From: Thioclava electrotropha
GTDB taxonomy: Bacteria; Pseudomonadota; Alphaproteobacteria; Rhodobacterales; Rhodobacteraceae
Direction: 5' to 3'
DNA: 64,000 nt
Assembly: GCF_002085925.2 (NCBI RefSeq)
Contig: NZ_CP053562.1
Location: 662,001-726,000, forward strand
The position numbers and the translations under genes are program-made. The notes under the pieces were generated by a model. That model ran no database searches, was not told the DNA's origin, and was given only the letters and a program-made list of their open reading frames with translations. Shown one piece after another: positions 1 to 10,596 of the stretch (its first letter is position 1; each line of letters starts with the position of its first letter).

Positions 1-26
1 GATTTCAGCGTGGTGGAAAAGGTCAT
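1..26 (-). CDS. Start of an unidentified gene running off the left edge
   Basis: On the minus strand an ATG at 26-24 is followed by seven codons reading TFSTTLK before the window ends. An AGGAGA Shine-Dalgarno sequence stands seven bases upstream. The gene lies about 100 bp downstream of hutD in the same orientation. It may continue the hut transcript or begin the next operon. Too little is visible to name a product. Confidence 0.45.
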
Positions 27-78
27 TGTCTTCTCTCCTGTTGGCGGGGCTTTCTGTCTCCGGCGCCGTGCCCCTTGT

Positions 79-104
79 GGCACCGGACTGTTGGCCCCGG
101 TGCC
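79..104. terminator. Stem-loop between hutD and the next gene
   Basis: A perfect 8-bp inverted repeat (GGCACCGG / CCGGTGCC) with a 10-nt loop lies between hutD and the next minus-strand gene. There is no T-run, so it is a possible attenuator, processing site or Rho-type end rather than a canonical intrinsic terminator. Confidence 0.35.
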
Positions 105-126
105 GACCCGCGTCGGCGCTGGGGAG

Positions 127-675
127 TTAATCGTGTCGTCGCAACGTAAGCGCATAGATCGGTCCATCGGCGGACAGACCCGCGAGATCGTCGTTTTCGG
201 CGAGGAGAACCGCGCCCGGCTTCAGTTTGAGGTCACCGAGGCGAGCTGGGGCTTCGCGAACAAACAGAGCGAAGGTGTGCTGGGGCGTGGGGTGGCCGGC
301 ATCAAGCAGTTCGACCCGGTGCGAAAAAGAGCCACGCCGTGTCATGATGTTGAGATCGATTACGGGCTCGTCGCTCACGCGCGCATCTACAGCGGCTTCG
401 CCGGGAAAGGCGAGGGGGGCGGAGCACGCATCGAGACGAACAAAACCGCCTTGCGAAAACCGCAGCTCCATGGCCCCGCCAGAGAGCACTGTAAGCGTCC
501 TGTCGATCCCCTCGAACCGCGAAAATGGCCCGTCGCGCGCCACTTCGGCCATGCTCAGGCGCCACAGCATACCCTCGAAACCCGCGCCCTCGGGAAAGGT
601 CGCAAGCTCCCAAGTGCGACCGCCGCCATTTTTCCATGGCTGTGCTGTCGCTTCGCTGCGGCTCAGCAGTTTCAT
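127..675 (-). CDS. hutD: HutD family protein (histidine utilisation accessory protein)
   Basis: This 182-residue protein belongs to the HutD family, cupin-like proteins that accompany hut operons and are thought to buffer urocanate or formiminoglutamate flux rather than catalyse a pathway step. The N-terminal motif around residues 12-20 ([11 protein letters not shown]) is the family hallmark. The ATG at 675 was preferred over an upstream in-frame ATG at 780 because it matches the usual family start and overlaps the hutU stop as ATGA (672-675), giving translational coupling. It is the last hut gene of the leftward operon. The length fits the family (about 180-200 residues). The family assignment is firm; its biochemical role is uncertain in general. 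Confidence 0.88.
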   Translation of the reverse strand: MKLLSRSEATAQPWKNGGGRTWELATFPEGAGFEGMLWRLSMAEVARDGPFSRFEGIDRTLTVLSGGAMELRFSQGGFVRLDACSAPLAFPGEAAVDARVSDEPVIDLNIMTRRGSFSHRVELLDAGHPTPQHTFALFVREAPARLGDLKLKPGAVLLAENDDLAGLSADGPIYALTLRRHD

Positions 676-2369
676 TTTAGGATCCCGGGAAGGTCGAGAC
701 CATGCTCGACCGCGCAGTCCTGCGCGATCTCGTAGCCCGCATCCGCGTGGCGCATCACCCCGGTGGCCGGATCGTTCCAAAGCACCCGCTCGATCCGGCG
801 ATCGGCCTCTTCGGTGCCGTCACAGCAGATCACCATTCCGGCATGCTGCGAAAAGCCCATGCCGACGCCGCCGCCGTGATGCAGCGAGACCCAGGTCGCG
901 CCCGATGCGGTGTTGAGTAGTGCGTTGAGCAGCGGCCAGTCCGAAACTGCATCCGAGCCGTCCTTCATCGCTTCGGTCTCGCGATTGGGCGAAGCAACCG
1001 AGCCGCTGTCGAGGTGATCGCGACCGATCACCACCGGAGCCTTGAGTTCACCGTTGCGCACCATCTCGTTGATCGCGAGGCCCGCCTTGTGTCGTTCGCC
1101 GAGGCCGATCCACATGATCCGCGCAGGAAGCCCCTGGAAGTCGATCCGCTCGCGCGCCATGTCAAGCCAGCGATGAAGGTGTTCGTTTTCAGGGAACAGC
1201 TCTTTCATCCGCGCGTCGGTCTTGTAGATATCCTCCGGATCGCCAGACAGTGCAGCCCAGCGGAATGGACCGACCCCGCGGCAGAATAGCGGGCGGATAT
1301 AGGCAGGCACGAAACCGGGGAAAGCGAAGGCATTCTCCAGCCCTTCCTCCTGCGCGACCTGGCGGATGTTATTGCCGTAATCGAGCGTCGGCACGCCCGC
1401 GTTCCAGAACCCGACCATCGCTGCCACGTGCTCGCGCATCGAGGCGCGGGCGGCGGTCGAGACCTTCGCGGGATCGCTCTCTTGGGTCGCACGCCATTGC
1501 GCCACTGACCAGCCTTTCGGCAGGTAGCCGTGATAGGGGTCGTGGGCCGAGGTCTGGTCGGTCACGATGTCTGGACGCCCGTTCGGCAGATCCTCGCTCG
1601 CTTGCATCCGGCGCAGGATCTCGGGGAAGATCTCGGCAGCGTTCCCGATCAGAGCGACCGATTTCGCTTCGCCTGCGGTGGTCCAGCGCGCGATCATCGC
1701 AAGCGCTTCGTCAAGCGAATGGGTCTTCTCGTCGCAATATCTGGTGCGGATGCGGAAGTCGGCGCGGCTCTCGTCGCATTCGACCGCAAGGCAACAAGCG
1801 CCCGCCATGACAGCGGCGAGCGGCTGCGCGCCTCCCATGCCGCCGAGCCCACCGGTCAGGATCCACTTGCCGCGCAGATCCCCATCGTAATGCTGGCGCC
1901 CCGCTTCGGCGAAAGTTTCGTAGGTGCCCTGAACGATGCCTTGCGCGCCGATATAGATCCACGACCCGGCTGTCATCTGGCCATACATTGCCAGACCCTT
2001 CTTATCGAGTTCGTTGAAATGGTCCCAATTGGCCCAGTGCGGCACGAGATTGGAGTTAGCGATCAACACGCGTGGTGCGTCCGTGTGGGTCCTGAAGACC
2101 CCGACTGGCTTGCCCGATTGCACGAGAAGCGTTTGATCCGCTTCGAGCTTTCGCAACGAGTCGCAGATCAGGTCGAAATCCTCCCAGGTGCGTGCGGCGC
2201 GGCCGATCCCGCCATAGACCACCAACTCGTGCGGCTTTTCGGCGACGTCCGGGTGCAAGTTGTTCATCAGCATCCGCAGTGGTGCCTCGGTCAGCCAACT
2301 CTTGGCGGTGATCTCGGTCCCGGTGGCGGGGTAGATGTCGCGCATGTTGTGACGTGGGTTGTTCATCAT
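672..2369 (-). CDS. hutU: Urocanate hydratase
   Basis: HutU adds water to urocanate to give 4-imidazolone-5-propionate, using tightly bound NAD+ as an electrophile; it is cytoplasmic. The protein is about 565 residues, normal for the family. The N-terminal region contains [13 protein letters not shown] and [12 protein letters not shown], a central glycine-rich stretch ([13 protein letters not shown]) forms the NAD site, and the C-terminal third has the conserved segment [13 protein letters not shown] followed by [20 protein letters not shown]. An ATG pair at 2369/2366 follows an AAGAAGGA Shine-Dalgarno; the further upstream ORF extension to 2630 lies inside the acyl-CoA dehydrogenase gene and is rejected. 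hutU starts 19 bp after the acyl-CoA dehydrogenase stop and overlaps hutD by four bases. Confidence 0.97.
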   Translation of the reverse strand: MMNNPRHNMRDIYPATGTEITAKSWLTEAPLRMLMNNLHPDVAEKPHELVVYGGIGRAARTWEDFDLICDSLRKLEADQTLLVQSGKPVGVFRTHTDAPRVLIANSNLVPHWANWDHFNELDKKGLAMYGQMTAGSWIYIGAQGIVQGTYETFAEAGRQHYDGDLRGKWILTGGLGGMGGAQPLAAVMAGACCLAVECDESRADFRIRTRYCDEKTHSLDEALAMIARWTTAGEAKSVALIGNAAEIFPEILRRMQASEDLPNGRPDIVTDQTSAHDPYHGYLPKGWSVAQWRATQESDPAKVSTAARASMREHVAAMVGFWNAGVPTLDYGNNIRQVAQEEGLENAFAFPGFVPAYIRPLFCRGVGPFRWAALSGDPEDIYKTDARMKELFPENEHLHRWLDMARERIDFQGLPARIMWIGLGERHKAGLAINEMVRNGELKAPVVIGRDHLDSGSVASPNRETEAMKDGSDAVSDWPLLNALLNTASGATWVSLHHGGGVGMGFSQHAGMVICCDGTEEADRRIERVLWNDPATGVMRHADAGYEIAQDCAVEHGLDLPGILK

Positions 2370-2388
2370 TTCGGTCCTTCTTGGCAGG

Positions 2389-3531
2389 TCAGGCGAGCAT
2401 CCGGCCCGCGATGATGTTGCGTTGAATTTCGGAGGAGCCCTCGTATATGCGCATGATGCGCAGGTCGCGGAGCTGCCGCTCGAGCGGGAAATCTCGTGTG
2501 AACCCGTAGCCGCCGTGGATCTGCAAGGCTTGATCGGTGATGCGCCCTGCGGCTTCGGACGCGAAGAGTTTGGCCTTCGAGGCTGCGGTGGTGAACCGCT
2601 CTCCGGCCTGTCGCTGGCGCGCGGCCTCATGGCCCAGAAGTTCGGCGGCCGACAATTCGATCGCCATGTCGGCGAGCATCCACTGGATGCCCTGCCGGTT
2701 CGAGAGCGCCTCGCCCCCGATGACGCGTGCGCGGGCCCAATCGCGGGCGGCGGCCAATGCGGAGCGCGCGATCCCGACAGCCATCGCCGCCACCTCGGTG
2801 CGCCCGTTGTCGAGCACTTTCATCGCGGTGCGAAAGCCGGTGCCCTCCTCGCCGAGACGGTTTGCATCGGGCACCATGACATCGACATCGAGTTCCCAGA
2901 CATGGCCGCCCCGCAGACCCATTGTCTGTTCGACTCGGCCCGGAACGAGGCCGGGTGTGCCCTTCTCAACGACGAAGGCCGAGATGCCCCGGTGACCTGC
3001 CTGTGGATCGGTCACGCAGTAGAGGATAATGAAATCGGCGACACCGCCATTCGAGATGAAGCACTTTTTGCCCTTGATGTGCCATTCGTCGCCCTGACGC
3101 ACTGCGCGGCTGCGCATGTCGGCGGGATCGGACCCCGCATTGGGTTCGGTCAGGCCGAACGCGCCGAGCATCTTCCCCTCGGCCGCGGCAGGCAGAAAGC
3201 GCGCGCGTAACGCATCATCGCCCCCGAGCAACAGGCTGTCGGTCGCAAGGAAATGCGCCGTCAGCGCCGAGACGGTGGAGCCGCAGCCGCCCGCGATCGT
3301 CGCGACCGCCTCGAAGAGCGCATGGGCCGAGATTTCGGCCCCGCCCCAGCGTTCGGGCAGATTGGCTCCCATCATTCCGGTCTCCGACAGCGCAGCGAGC
3401 TGATCATGGACAAAGGTTCCGGTTCGATCGGTCTCGCCCGCACGTGGGACAAGCTCGTCGCGGGCGAAGCGCTCCAGCATGTCGAGGAACTGTCGCTCTT
3501 CCGCGCTCAAAAGGTGGTCAAAGGCTCTCAT
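2389..3531 (-). CDS. Acyl-CoA dehydrogenase embedded in the hut operon
   Basis: This 380-residue FAD-dependent acyl-CoA dehydrogenase would introduce a trans-2 double bond into a CoA thioester and pass electrons to ETF. Family signature 1 is visible near residues 124-136 ([13 protein letters not shown]) and signature 2 near residues 335-355 ([17 protein letters not shown]). The likely catalytic Glu lies in the C-terminal [10 protein letters not shown] motif. It overlaps the preceding CoA-transferase gene by ATGA at 3528-3531 and is followed 19 bp later by hutU, so it is co-translated with the histidine genes. Standard hut operons do not contain it. One inferred role is oxidation of imidazolepropionyl-CoA to urocanyl-CoA, feeding HutU. 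A general short- or branched-chain substrate cannot be excluded. Confidence 0.9.
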   Translation of the reverse strand: MRAFDHLLSAEERQFLDMLERFARDELVPRAGETDRTGTFVHDQLAALSETGMMGANLPERWGGAEISAHALFEAVATIAGGCGSTVSALTAHFLATDSLLLGGDDALRARFLPAAAEGKMLGAFGLTEPNAGSDPADMRSRAVRQGDEWHIKGKKCFISNGGVADFIILYCVTDPQAGHRGISAFVVEKGTPGLVPGRVEQTMGLRGGHVWELDVDVMVPDANRLGEEGTGFRTAMKVLDNGRTEVAAMAVGIARSALAAARDWARARVIGGEALSNRQGIQWMLADMAIELSAAELLGHEAARQRQAGERFTTAASKAKLFASEAAGRITDQALQIHGGYGFTRDFPLERQLRDLRIMRIYEGSSEIQRNIIAGRMLA

Positions 3532-4721
3532 CGGCTTGCTTCCTTTACGACGCCGGCCGCGATCAGTCGGGAAATCTGGGCGGCGCTCAGGCCGGCTTCC
3601 TGCAGGATCTTCCGGGTCTCTCCTCCAAGCGCAGGCGCTCCAGTCTCAGCGAGTGGCGCTGCGCCTTCGAACCGGATGGGTTGGCCCACGACCGGGCTTT
3701 CCCCGAGCGAATGGTGCGGTAGCTGGCGCACGAGAGCGCGCGCATGCGCATGGTGCGAAGCCAGCTGTTGGGCGAGGGTCATGATCGGTGCGCTGGGCAC
3801 CTGCGCCTCGGCGAGTGCCGCAACAACCTTCTCGGTGGGGTGACGGGTGGTCCAGCCTTCGATCACCGCGCGTAGAGCTGGCTCGTTTTGCGTGCGCTTC
3901 TCATCGGTGAGGAAGCGGGGGTCCTCTGCAGTATCAGGAGCGCCGATCAACTGGCAGAGCGCGGTGAATTGGCGACCGCTCAGGGCCGCAATGATCGCGA
4001 GGCCATCCCGCGTGCGATAGGTCCCGAACGGCGTGGAGAGGGGGTGACGATTCCCGACCCGCTCCACAGGGCGGTTTGCATAGAGATGCACCGCATGGCT
4101 GGTCGGCAGCATCGCGACGAGACTATCGAGCATCGCGACGTCGAGCGATGCGCCGCGCCCGGTTTTCTCCTTCCCGACGAGCGCGGCAAGGATCGCTATC
4201 ACCGCGTAGAGCCCGGCCGCGATGTCGCCCAAGGCCTCGCCGACCTTCAACGGTCCACCGGCCTCTTCGCCGGTCGCATCCATCCAGCCCGACATCGCCT
4301 GCACTACGAGGTCATAGGCGGGCAGGCGGGAGGCCGGGCTGTCCTGTCCGAAGCCCGAGATCGCGCAATATACGAGGCCGGGATTGTCCTTGCGCAACTC
4401 CGCCGGATCGAGGCCCAACCGAGCGGCCACACCGGGGCGGAAATTCTCCACCACGACATCGCATTGCCCGGCCAACTGGCGCGCAAGCTCTTGTCCCGCT
4501 TCCGCTCTCAAATCGATCACGATCGAACTCTTGCCGCGGTTCGTCAGCGCAAAGAGCGCGGATTCCCCGTCGCGAAACGGGCCGATATGTCGGTAGTCGT
4601 CCCCTCGCGGCGGTTCGATCTTGATTACTTGCGCCCCGAGATCCGCCAGTAAGGCGGTCGCGAACGGGCCCGAGAGGACACGGGTCAGGTCAAGGATTCG
4701 AAGCCCTTCGAGCGGTTTCAT
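3528..4721 (-). CDS. Family III (CaiB/BaiF) CoA-transferase embedded in the hut operon
   Basis: This 397-residue protein is a formyl-CoA-transferase-type (CaiB/BaiF) enzyme, which moves CoA between carboxylic acids through an aspartyl anhydride. The N-terminus has the typical GLRILDLTRVLSGPFAT segment and DLGAQVIKIEPP. The likely catalytic Asp is in the AYDLVVQAMSGWM motif near residue 135-145. The ATG at 4721 overlaps the hutG stop by four bases, and its own stop overlaps the acyl-CoA dehydrogenase start. The pair CoA-transferase plus acyl-CoA dehydrogenase is therefore tightly coupled within the histidine genes. It could activate a carboxylate related to histidine breakdown (imidazolepropionate is the obvious candidate) using another acyl-CoA as donor. 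The substrate cannot be read from the sequence. Confidence 0.9.
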   Translation of the reverse strand: MKPLEGLRILDLTRVLSGPFATALLADLGAQVIKIEPPRGDDYRHIGPFRDGESALFALTNRGKSSIVIDLRAEAGQELARQLAGQCDVVVENFRPGVAARLGLDPAELRKDNPGLVYCAISGFGQDSPASRLPAYDLVVQAMSGWMDATGEEAGGPLKVGEALGDIAAGLYAVIAILAALVGKEKTGRGASLDVAMLDSLVAMLPTSHAVHLYANRPVERVGNRHPLSTPFGTYRTRDGLAIIAALSGRQFTALCQLIGAPDTAEDPRFLTDEKRTQNEPALRAVIEGWTTRHPTEKVVAALAEAQVPSAPIMTLAQQLASHHAHARALVRQLPHHSLGESPVVGQPIRFEGAAPLAETGAPALGGETRKILQEAGLSAAQISRLIAAGVVKEASR

Positions 4722-5527
4722 GCGACAAGCTCCGGGGCGAGCATTTCGAGCGCGCGCAGTATCTCGCCCAAGTGGGGACGCAGACGCTCGGCTTTCTCGG
4801 CGCTGATATCCCAAGGCGGGGCTTCCGCGGCGAGGTGGGTCGATTGGGCCAGTTCCATCTGGATGGCGTGGACACCGCTTTCAGGCTGACCGTAGTTACG
4901 TGTTGTCCAGCCGCCACGGAACCGGCCATTGATGACATGGCTGAACCCATTTGCGCGCGCGCATATCTCCGCCGCTACGGTCTCGATGCGCGGATCGCAG
5001 CTGGTGCCATTCGCGGTGCCGATATTGAAATCGGGAAGCTTTCCGTCGAACAGGAAAGGGATGTGCGAGCGGATCGAGTGGCAATCATAGAAGACCACCA
5101 CGCCATGGCGCGCGCGGACCCGTTCAATCTGAGTGCGCAGTGCGGCGTGATAGGGCGCGTGGAACTCTGCGAGCCGACGGCTGATCTCCTCAGCGGCGGG
5201 CTCTGTCGTCCAGATCGGCGCGCCATCGAAATCAGTCAGCGGAACGAGCCCGGTCGTGTTCTGCCCGGGATAGAGGCTTTCGTTTTCGGGGCCGCGGTTC
5301 GCGTCGATCACATAGCGGTGGAAGGTCGCACGCACCGAGGTCGCGCCCGGCAGAAGCCCTGCATAGAGCTCGTGGATATTCCAGTCGGTATCCGCCAGTG
5401 CGCGGCCGCGTTCATTGAGCGCCTCTCGCATGTCCGCAGGAACCCACGTCCCGGTATGGGGAAGCCCGAGGATGACGGGGCTATCTCCCTCGATGATTTC
5501 GACGGGATCAGGGGCGATCGAACTCAT
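4718..5527 (-). CDS. hutG: N-formylglutamate deformylase (amidohydrolase)
   Basis: HutG hydrolyses N-formylglutamate to glutamate and formate, the last step of the five-step histidine route. The 269-residue protein has the N-formylglutamate amidohydrolase layout: an early LPHTGTWVP metal-binding segment, [22 protein letters not shown] near residues 74-95, [13 protein letters not shown] near residue 145, and a GGWTTRNYG segment near residue 205. Its partner HutF is encoded across the divergent promoter, which settles the choice between this enzyme and the one-step formiminoglutamase also called HutG in other bacteria. It overlaps hutH at its start and the CoA-transferase gene at its end by ATGA junctions. 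Confidence 0.95.
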   Translation of the reverse strand: MSSIAPDPVEIIEGDSPVILGLPHTGTWVPADMREALNERGRALADTDWNIHELYAGLLPGATSVRATFHRYVIDANRGPENESLYPGQNTTGLVPLTDFDGAPIWTTEPAAEEISRRLAEFHAPYHAALRTQIERVRARHGVVVFYDCHSIRSHIPFLFDGKLPDFNIGTANGTSCDPRIETVAAEICARANGFSHVINGRFRGGWTTRNYGQPESGVHAIQMELAQSTHLAAEAPPWDISAEKAERLRPHLGEILRALEMLAPELVA

Positions 5528-7044
5528 ACTGCGACTCCCAGTCCGGCGGCGGTGACGAGCGTCGAGTCTTCTACCAGCTTTCGGGCCTTTTCGAGATCAG
5601 GCGCGAGGTAGCGATCGGCGCCCATCGTTTCGACATGGCGCCGTAAGACCTCGATTGTTCGCGCGAGCGAGGCGGATGTCGCCAAGGGCGTGCGGAACTC
5701 GATGCCCTGCGCGCCGCACAGTGCCTCCACTCCGAGTATCACCGCGAGGTTGCGCGTCATCAGTCCCAAGCGCCGTGCGCCATGGGCCGCCATGCTGACA
5801 TGGTCCTCCTGGTTGGCGCTGGTTGGTGTGCTGTCTACCGAACATGGGGCGGCGAGATGCTTGTTCTCGCTCATCAGGGCTGCAGTGGTCACCTCGGCGA
5901 TCATCAAGCCGCTGTTGAGCCCCGCTTGTGGTGTGAGAAAGGGCGGCAGCCCGAAACTGAGCGCGGGATCGACCATCAGCGCGATGCGACGCTGCGCAAT
6001 CGCGCCAATCTCGGCAACGGCCAGGGCGATCTGATCCGCAGCGAAAGCTACGGGCTCGGCGTGGAAGTTCCCCCCCGACACGATCGTGCCATCGGAGAGC
6101 ACGAGGGGGTTGTCGGTCACCGCGTTGGCCTCGGTAACCAGGGTCTGGCCGGCGAATCGCAACAGGTCGAGTGCCGCGCCGGTCACCTGAGGCTGGCAGC
6201 GGATGCAGTAGGGATCCTGCACCCGGTCGTCCCCCTCACGATGGCTCTCGCGAATCTCGCTGCCGTCGAGCAGTTCGCGCATCGCCTTCGCGACTTCGAT
6301 CTGGCCCGCATGACCGCGGAGGCTGTGAATTTCGGCCCGTGTGGGTGCTGTCGACCCCATGATCGCATCCGTCGACATCGCGCCGGTCACGATGGCCGTG
6401 CGCAGGCAGGTCATCGCGCTGAACAGACCCACAAGCGCAAGCGCGGTTGAGAATTGCGTCCCGTTGATGAGCGCGAGCCCTTCCTTTGCGCCGAGCATAA
6501 CAGGGGAGAGACCCGCAGCGGCGAGCGCGTCCACACCGGACTGTCGCTGGCCTTCGAACACGGCTTCCCCTTCGCCGATCATGACAGCGGCCATATGTGC
6601 GAGCGGCGCAAGGTCGCCCGAGGCGCCGACGCTACCTTGTTCGGGCACGACCGGCGTGACGCCGTGCTCCAGCATCCCCTCGATTAGAGCGATGATTTCC
6701 GGACGAACCCCCGAGGCGCCGCGTCCAAGGCTGAGTAACTTGAGCGCCATCATCAGACGTGTCGTCTCCACCGGCAGGGGATCGCCGACGCCGCAACAGT
6801 GAGACAGGATCAGGTTGCGTTGGAGGGTTGCGGTGTCATCGGACGCGATGCGCACCGAGGACAGCTTGCCGAAGCCGGTATTTACCCCGTAGACGGCGTC
6901 CTCCCCCTTGGCCGCCGAGGCGATCCGTGCAGCTGAGGTCGCGATCGCGCTTGCTGTGCTGGGATCGAGCCGCGCGGCCGCGCTGGTGCGCCAGAGGTTT
7001 TCGAGTTGCTCGAGGGTGACCTCGCCCGGCATCAGTGTCAGCAT
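5524..7044 (-). CDS. hutH: Histidine ammonia-lyase
   Basis: HutH deaminates L-histidine to urocanate and ammonia, the committed step. The 506-residue length matches the family. The MIO cofactor tripeptide Ala-Ser-Gly is at residues 141-143 within [10 protein letters not shown], close to its position in characterised bacterial enzymes, and the [10 protein letters not shown] motif is at residues 52-61. The ATG at 7044 overlaps the end of hutI by seven bases; a second ATG at 7032 would shorten the protein by four residues. Two alternative upstream starts lie inside hutI and are rejected. The stop overlaps the hutG start as ATGA. Confidence 0.97.
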   Translation of the reverse strand: MLTLMPGEVTLEQLENLWRTSAAARLDPSTASAIATSAARIASAAKGEDAVYGVNTGFGKLSSVRIASDDTATLQRNLILSHCCGVGDPLPVETTRLMMALKLLSLGRGASGVRPEIIALIEGMLEHGVTPVVPEQGSVGASGDLAPLAHMAAVMIGEGEAVFEGQRQSGVDALAAAGLSPVMLGAKEGLALINGTQFSTALALVGLFSAMTCLRTAIVTGAMSTDAIMGSTAPTRAEIHSLRGHAGQIEVAKAMRELLDGSEIRESHREGDDRVQDPYCIRCQPQVTGAALDLLRFAGQTLVTEANAVTDNPLVLSDGTIVSGGNFHAEPVAFAADQIALAVAEIGAIAQRRIALMVDPALSFGLPPFLTPQAGLNSGLMIAEVTTAALMSENKHLAAPCSVDSTPTSANQEDHVSMAAHGARRLGLMTRNLAVILGVEALCGAQGIEFRTPLATSASLARTIEVLRRHVETMGADRYLAPDLEKARKLVEDSTLVTAAGLGVAV

Positions 7045-8216
7045 TTGCGGCCTCCAAAGTAGCGGCAGTGAAGGGGGTTGAAGCCGATCCGATATGTCAG
7101 CTCGGCGGGATCGGTGACGTCCCAGATCGCGAGGTCTGCCCGCATACCGACGCCGAGCCGTCCGCAATCCTCAAGGCCGAGTGCCTGCGCGGCATGGCAA
7201 GTGACCCCGTCAAGGCATTCGGTCGGCGTCATGCGAAAGAGCGTGGCTCCCATGTTCATGGTCAAAAGGAGCGACGTGAGCGGCGATGTCCCGGGGTTGC
7301 TGTCGGTGGCGAGCGCCATAGCGGCGCCTGCTGCACGGAACTCGGCGATCGGCGGCATTCTGGTCTCGCGCAGTGTGTAGAAGGCCCCGGGCAGAAGCAC
7401 GGCGACGCTACCCGCGCGCGCCAGCGCTTCGGCGTCCTCCGCGGTCGCATATTCCACGTGATCGGCAGAGAGCCCACCGCGCGCGGCGACGAGTTGGCTG
7501 CCACCCTGGTGGCTGAGCTGTTCCGCATGAAGCTTAACCGGGAGGCCCAGTTCCCGCGCGACGTCGAAGACCCGCGCCATCTGCTCGGCAGAAAAGGCAA
7601 TCGACTCGCAGAACCCGTCGACCGCATCGACAAGTCCCTCGGCATGGGCGGCCCGTAGACCTGCGATGACCACTTCATCGAGATATACTTCCGCGCGCCC
7701 GGCATACTCCGGAGGCAAAGCGTGTGCTGCGAGCCAGGTCGTCATGATGCGGACGGGACGCTCCTTTTCGAGCCGACGCGCCGCCCGCAGCATCTTGATC
7801 TCGTCTTCAACGCTCAGCCCATAGCCTGACTTGATTTCGACCGCCGCCACGCCCTCTGCCAGCAGCGCATCGAGACGGGGCAGGGCGGAGGCGACCAGAT
7901 CGTCCTCGCTCGCGGTGCGTGTCGCATTGACTGTGGAAAGGATGCCACCGCCGCTGCGGGCGATTTCCTCGTAGCTCACACCTTCCAGGCGTTGCTCGAA
8001 TTCGCGCCCTCGACTGCCGCCATAGACGAGATGGGTATGGCAATCGATCAGGGCCGGGGTGACCAGCCGCCCGGCGAGGTCCTGGCCGTCTGCTGAGCCT
8101 TCCCCGATCTCGGCGATGCGCCCGTCTTTAAGACGCAACCACCCTGAGAAGACACGGTTCTCTGTCGCTCCGTCGCAGGGGGCCAGTGTTGCATTGGTGA
8201 GGGTGATCTCTGTCAT
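7038..8216 (-). CDS. hutI: Imidazolonepropionase
   Basis: HutI hydrolyses 4-imidazolone-5-propionate to N-formimino-L-glutamate and is a metal-dependent amidohydrolase. The 392-residue protein shows the [10 protein letters not shown] metal site near residue 58, SGGGILSTV near residue 88, HAEQLS near residue 225 and [11 protein letters not shown] near residue 300. ATG at 8216 was chosen over an upstream in-frame ATG at 8309, because the latter would overlap the divergent hutF gene. It is the first gene of the leftward operon and reads from the 72-bp hutI/hutF intergenic region. Confidence 0.97.
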   Translation of the reverse strand: MTEITLTNATLAPCDGATENRVFSGWLRLKDGRIAEIGEGSADGQDLAGRLVTPALIDCHTHLVYGGSRGREFEQRLEGVSYEEIARSGGGILSTVNATRTASEDDLVASALPRLDALLAEGVAAVEIKSGYGLSVEDEIKMLRAARRLEKERPVRIMTTWLAAHALPPEYAGRAEVYLDEVVIAGLRAAHAEGLVDAVDGFCESIAFSAEQMARVFDVARELGLPVKLHAEQLSHQGGSQLVAARGGLSADHVEYATAEDAEALARAGSVAVLLPGAFYTLRETRMPPIAEFRAAGAAMALATDSNPGTSPLTSLLLTMNMGATLFRMTPTECLDGVTCHAAQALGLEDCGRLGVGMRADLAIWDVTDPAELTYRIGFNPLHCRYFGGRKC

Positions 8217-8246
8217 GAACTCGATTCGTGCTTGATTTGCGGTTAA

Positions 8247-8260
8247 TATGTCTGCACATA
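8247..8260. promoter_or_regulatory. Candidate HutC operator between hutI and hutF
   Basis: A perfect inverted repeat TATGT-CTGC-ACATA lies in the 72-bp region between the divergent hutI and hutF starts. Its inner core GT-N4-AC fits the loose consensus of HutC-subfamily GntR repressors, and hutC is the second gene of the rightward transcript. The position would let one site control both operons in response to urocanate. The binding assignment is inferred. Confidence 0.5.
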
Positions 8261-8288
8261 AAAAACCTGTCAACACGGAGGGGCAACC

Positions 8289-9659
8289 ATGCAGACGATC
8301 TGGGCGCATAGGGCGCTGGTGGCGAATTCCTGGGCGGAACGGGTAAGAATTGACCTCGATGAGGACGGTCGCATCGGCGCGATCGCACCGGGAGCGACCT
8401 GCCCCGAGGGGGCGAAGAGGGTTGAAATCCTGCTACCTGCTCCGGCCAACCTGCATAGCCACGCGTTTCAACGTGCAATGGCGGGCCTCTCCGAACGGCG
8501 CGGCGAAGATCCGCATGACAGCTTCTGGACCTGGCGGCGGCTGATGTATCGGTTCCTCGACCGCCTCACTCCAGAGGACGTTCAGGCGATCGCGGCTTTC
8601 GTTCAGATGGAGATGCTCGAGGCCGGTTACGCGACCAATGTCGAGTTTCACTACCTGCATCACGCTCCGGGTGGTCGGCCCTATGAAGATCTGGCCGAGA
8701 TGGCCGGACGGATCGTGGCGGCGGCGGCCCAGACCGGGATCGGGCTGACGCTTTTGCCAGTGCTCTATACCTATGGCGGGCTCGATGGGCGCGCGCTTGT
8801 CTCGGGGCAGGACCGCTTCGGCAACGATCCCGAGCGCTTCGCGCGTCTGGTCGAGGGGGCGCGTCGCCATGTTGCAGAGCTTGGTGCAGATAGCGGACTG
8901 GGGATCGCTCCGCACAGCCTGCGCGCGGTGGACAAGAGCGGACTCGAGGCGGCGGTCTCGCTTGCAGGCGATGCACCGATCCATATTCATCTGGCCGAGC
9001 AACAGGCCGAGGTTAAGGAAGTCAGGGCCACGACAGGTGCCCGGCCCGTTGAATGGCTGCTTGAGAATGCCCCGGTCGACCGCCGGTGGTGCCTGATCCA
9101 TGCAACCCAGATGCAGCCCGCAGAAACCGAGGCGCTCGCTGCGACGGGCGCAGTGGCCGGTCTCTGTCCGATCACCGAGTCGAGCCTCGGAGACGGAATT
9201 TTCGACGGCGTGCGCTGGCGAGCCGCAGGTGGGGTGTTCGGTGTCGGGTCGGATAGCAATATTCGGATTTCGCTCACCGAGGAATTGCGCACGCTCGAAT
9301 ATTCCCAGCGTTTGCGCGATCATTCGCGTGCCGCGCTTGCCGATCCGGACCGCTCGACTGGGCGCGTCCTTTTTCAGGGGGCGGTCGAGGGAGGTGCGCA
9401 GGCGGCAGGACGCGCCAGCGGAGCCATCGCGACGGGGCTTTGGGCCGATCTTCTCGCGCTTGACGACCTTGGGCCAGACGGTCAAGGGAGGCTCGGCGAC
9501 GTCCTGCTCGATACCTGGATTTTCGCGCGTGATGATCGCGCGGTGCGCGATGTATGGTCCGCGGGGCGTCATGTGGTGCAGGACGGGCGTCACGTTCAAC
9601 GCGATGCGATCGCGCGGGCTTACGGGCGTGTGTCGAAGCGGTTGGGGTATGAGGTATGA
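8289..9659 (+). CDS. hutF: Formimidoylglutamate deiminase
   Basis: HutF deaminates N-formimino-L-glutamate to N-formyl-L-glutamate plus ammonia and defines the five-step histidine pathway together with HutG. The 456-residue amidohydrolase has the [15 protein letters not shown] metal/active-site segment near residues 52-66, HIHLAEQ near residue 233, HATQM near residue 270 and [11 protein letters not shown] near residue 318. A strong GGAGGGG Shine-Dalgarno stands just before the ATG. The gene overlaps hutC as ATGA at 9656-9659. The length agrees with characterised HutF proteins. Confidence 0.96.
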   Translation: MQTIWAHRALVANSWAERVRIDLDEDGRIGAIAPGATCPEGAKRVEILLPAPANLHSHAFQRAMAGLSERRGEDPHDSFWTWRRLMYRFLDRLTPEDVQAIAAFVQMEMLEAGYATNVEFHYLHHAPGGRPYEDLAEMAGRIVAAAAQTGIGLTLLPVLYTYGGLDGRALVSGQDRFGNDPERFARLVEGARRHVAELGADSGLGIAPHSLRAVDKSGLEAAVSLAGDAPIHIHLAEQQAEVKEVRATTGARPVEWLLENAPVDRRWCLIHATQMQPAETEALAATGAVAGLCPITESSLGDGIFDGVRWRAAGGVFGVGSDSNIRISLTEELRTLEYSQRLRDHSRAALADPDRSTGRVLFQGAVEGGAQAAGRASGAIATGLWADLLALDDLGPDGQGRLGDVLLDTWIFARDDRAVRDVWSAGRHVVQDGRHVQRDAIARAYGRVSKRLGYEV

Positions 9660-10372
9660 CGGTGACGAGAGAGGATGGGGCTGACAATTCGATCAGCTGG
9701 CAGTCGATCCGCGACGAGATGATGGCGCGGATCCGCGCGCAGCTCTATGCGCCCGGCGAATTGATCCCCAATGAGGTGGATCTCGCTGCAGAATTCGGCT
9801 GCGCGCGGGCCACGGTGAACCGCGCGCTGCGCGATCTCGCGACATCGGGTTTTCTCGACCGGCGCCGAAAGGCTGGCACCCGGGTGCGCGAAGCACCGCG
9901 CCGCAAGGCCACGCTCACGATCCCGCTGACCCATGTCGAGGTCGAAGCCAGCGGGGCGCGCTACGCATACCGCTTGCTGGAGCGCAAGATCGAGGCTCCG
10001 CCGCCGCTGGTGCGCGAGAAGTTGAGGCTGTCGGGACGCGAGCGCCTGCTCCACGTCAGCAGCCTTCATCTGGCCGATGATGTGCCGCACATGTTCGAAA
10101 ATCGCTGGATCGTGCTCGATACCGTGCCCGAGATCGAGGACGTGGACTTGTCCAAGACCAGCCCGAATGTCTGGCTCGTGCGGCAGGCACCTTATACTCA
10201 CGGCACGATGGAATTTCTGGCAGAAGCCGCCGGGGCGGCTGCAAAACATCTTGTCTGCGCGCCCGACGATCCGGTTCTCACGATGCTCCGGGTGACCTGG
10301 CTCGATGCGCAACCGATTACCTATGCGCGGCAATCCTTCTCGCCGTCCCATCGGATGCGTCTGGAGCTGTGA
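9656..10372 (+). CDS. hutC: HutC-type GntR family transcriptional repressor
   Basis: HutC is the urocanate-responsive repressor of hut genes. The 238-residue protein has an N-terminal winged helix of the GntR type (residues about 14-80, with PNEVDLAAEFGCARATVNRALRD as the recognition region) and a C-terminal UTRA ligand domain (about 95-235). It is translationally coupled to hutF, so the repressor is autoregulated from the same divergent region that holds the TATGT-N4-ACATA palindrome. The family is clear; urocanate as ligand is inferred from context. Confidence 0.94.
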   Translation: MTVTREDGADNSISWQSIRDEMMARIRAQLYAPGELIPNEVDLAAEFGCARATVNRALRDLATSGFLDRRRKAGTRVREAPRRKATLTIPLTHVEVEASGARYAYRLLERKIEAPPPLVREKLRLSGRERLLHVSSLHLADDVPHMFENRWIVLDTVPEIEDVDLSKTSPNVWLVRQAPYTHGTMEFLAEAAGAAAKHLVCAPDDPVLTMLRVTWLDAQPITYARQSFSPSHRMRLEL

Positions 10373-10596
10373 AAGGGGGCGGATCAAACGTCCACTTGTC
10401 TTTAATCGCGACTGGGTGAACAGCCGGTGGCTGGTTAGAGGTCACGGCGTGGCTGCGACCGGCGCAAGCGAGAACATTTGTGCCGTTTGCGCTAAGGGAG
10501 ATGGATGGTCGAGCGACGTGAATATTTGATCGTCGAGTCAACAATTCGCCATATTCATCGGGCAGCAATGGCACATCTTTCAGAAAGGAATTTCAG

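Noticed and set aside
10..916. Long plus-strand ORFs over hutD and the hutU end
   Set aside because: Shadows of hutD and hutU, whose minus-strand products match known families end to end.
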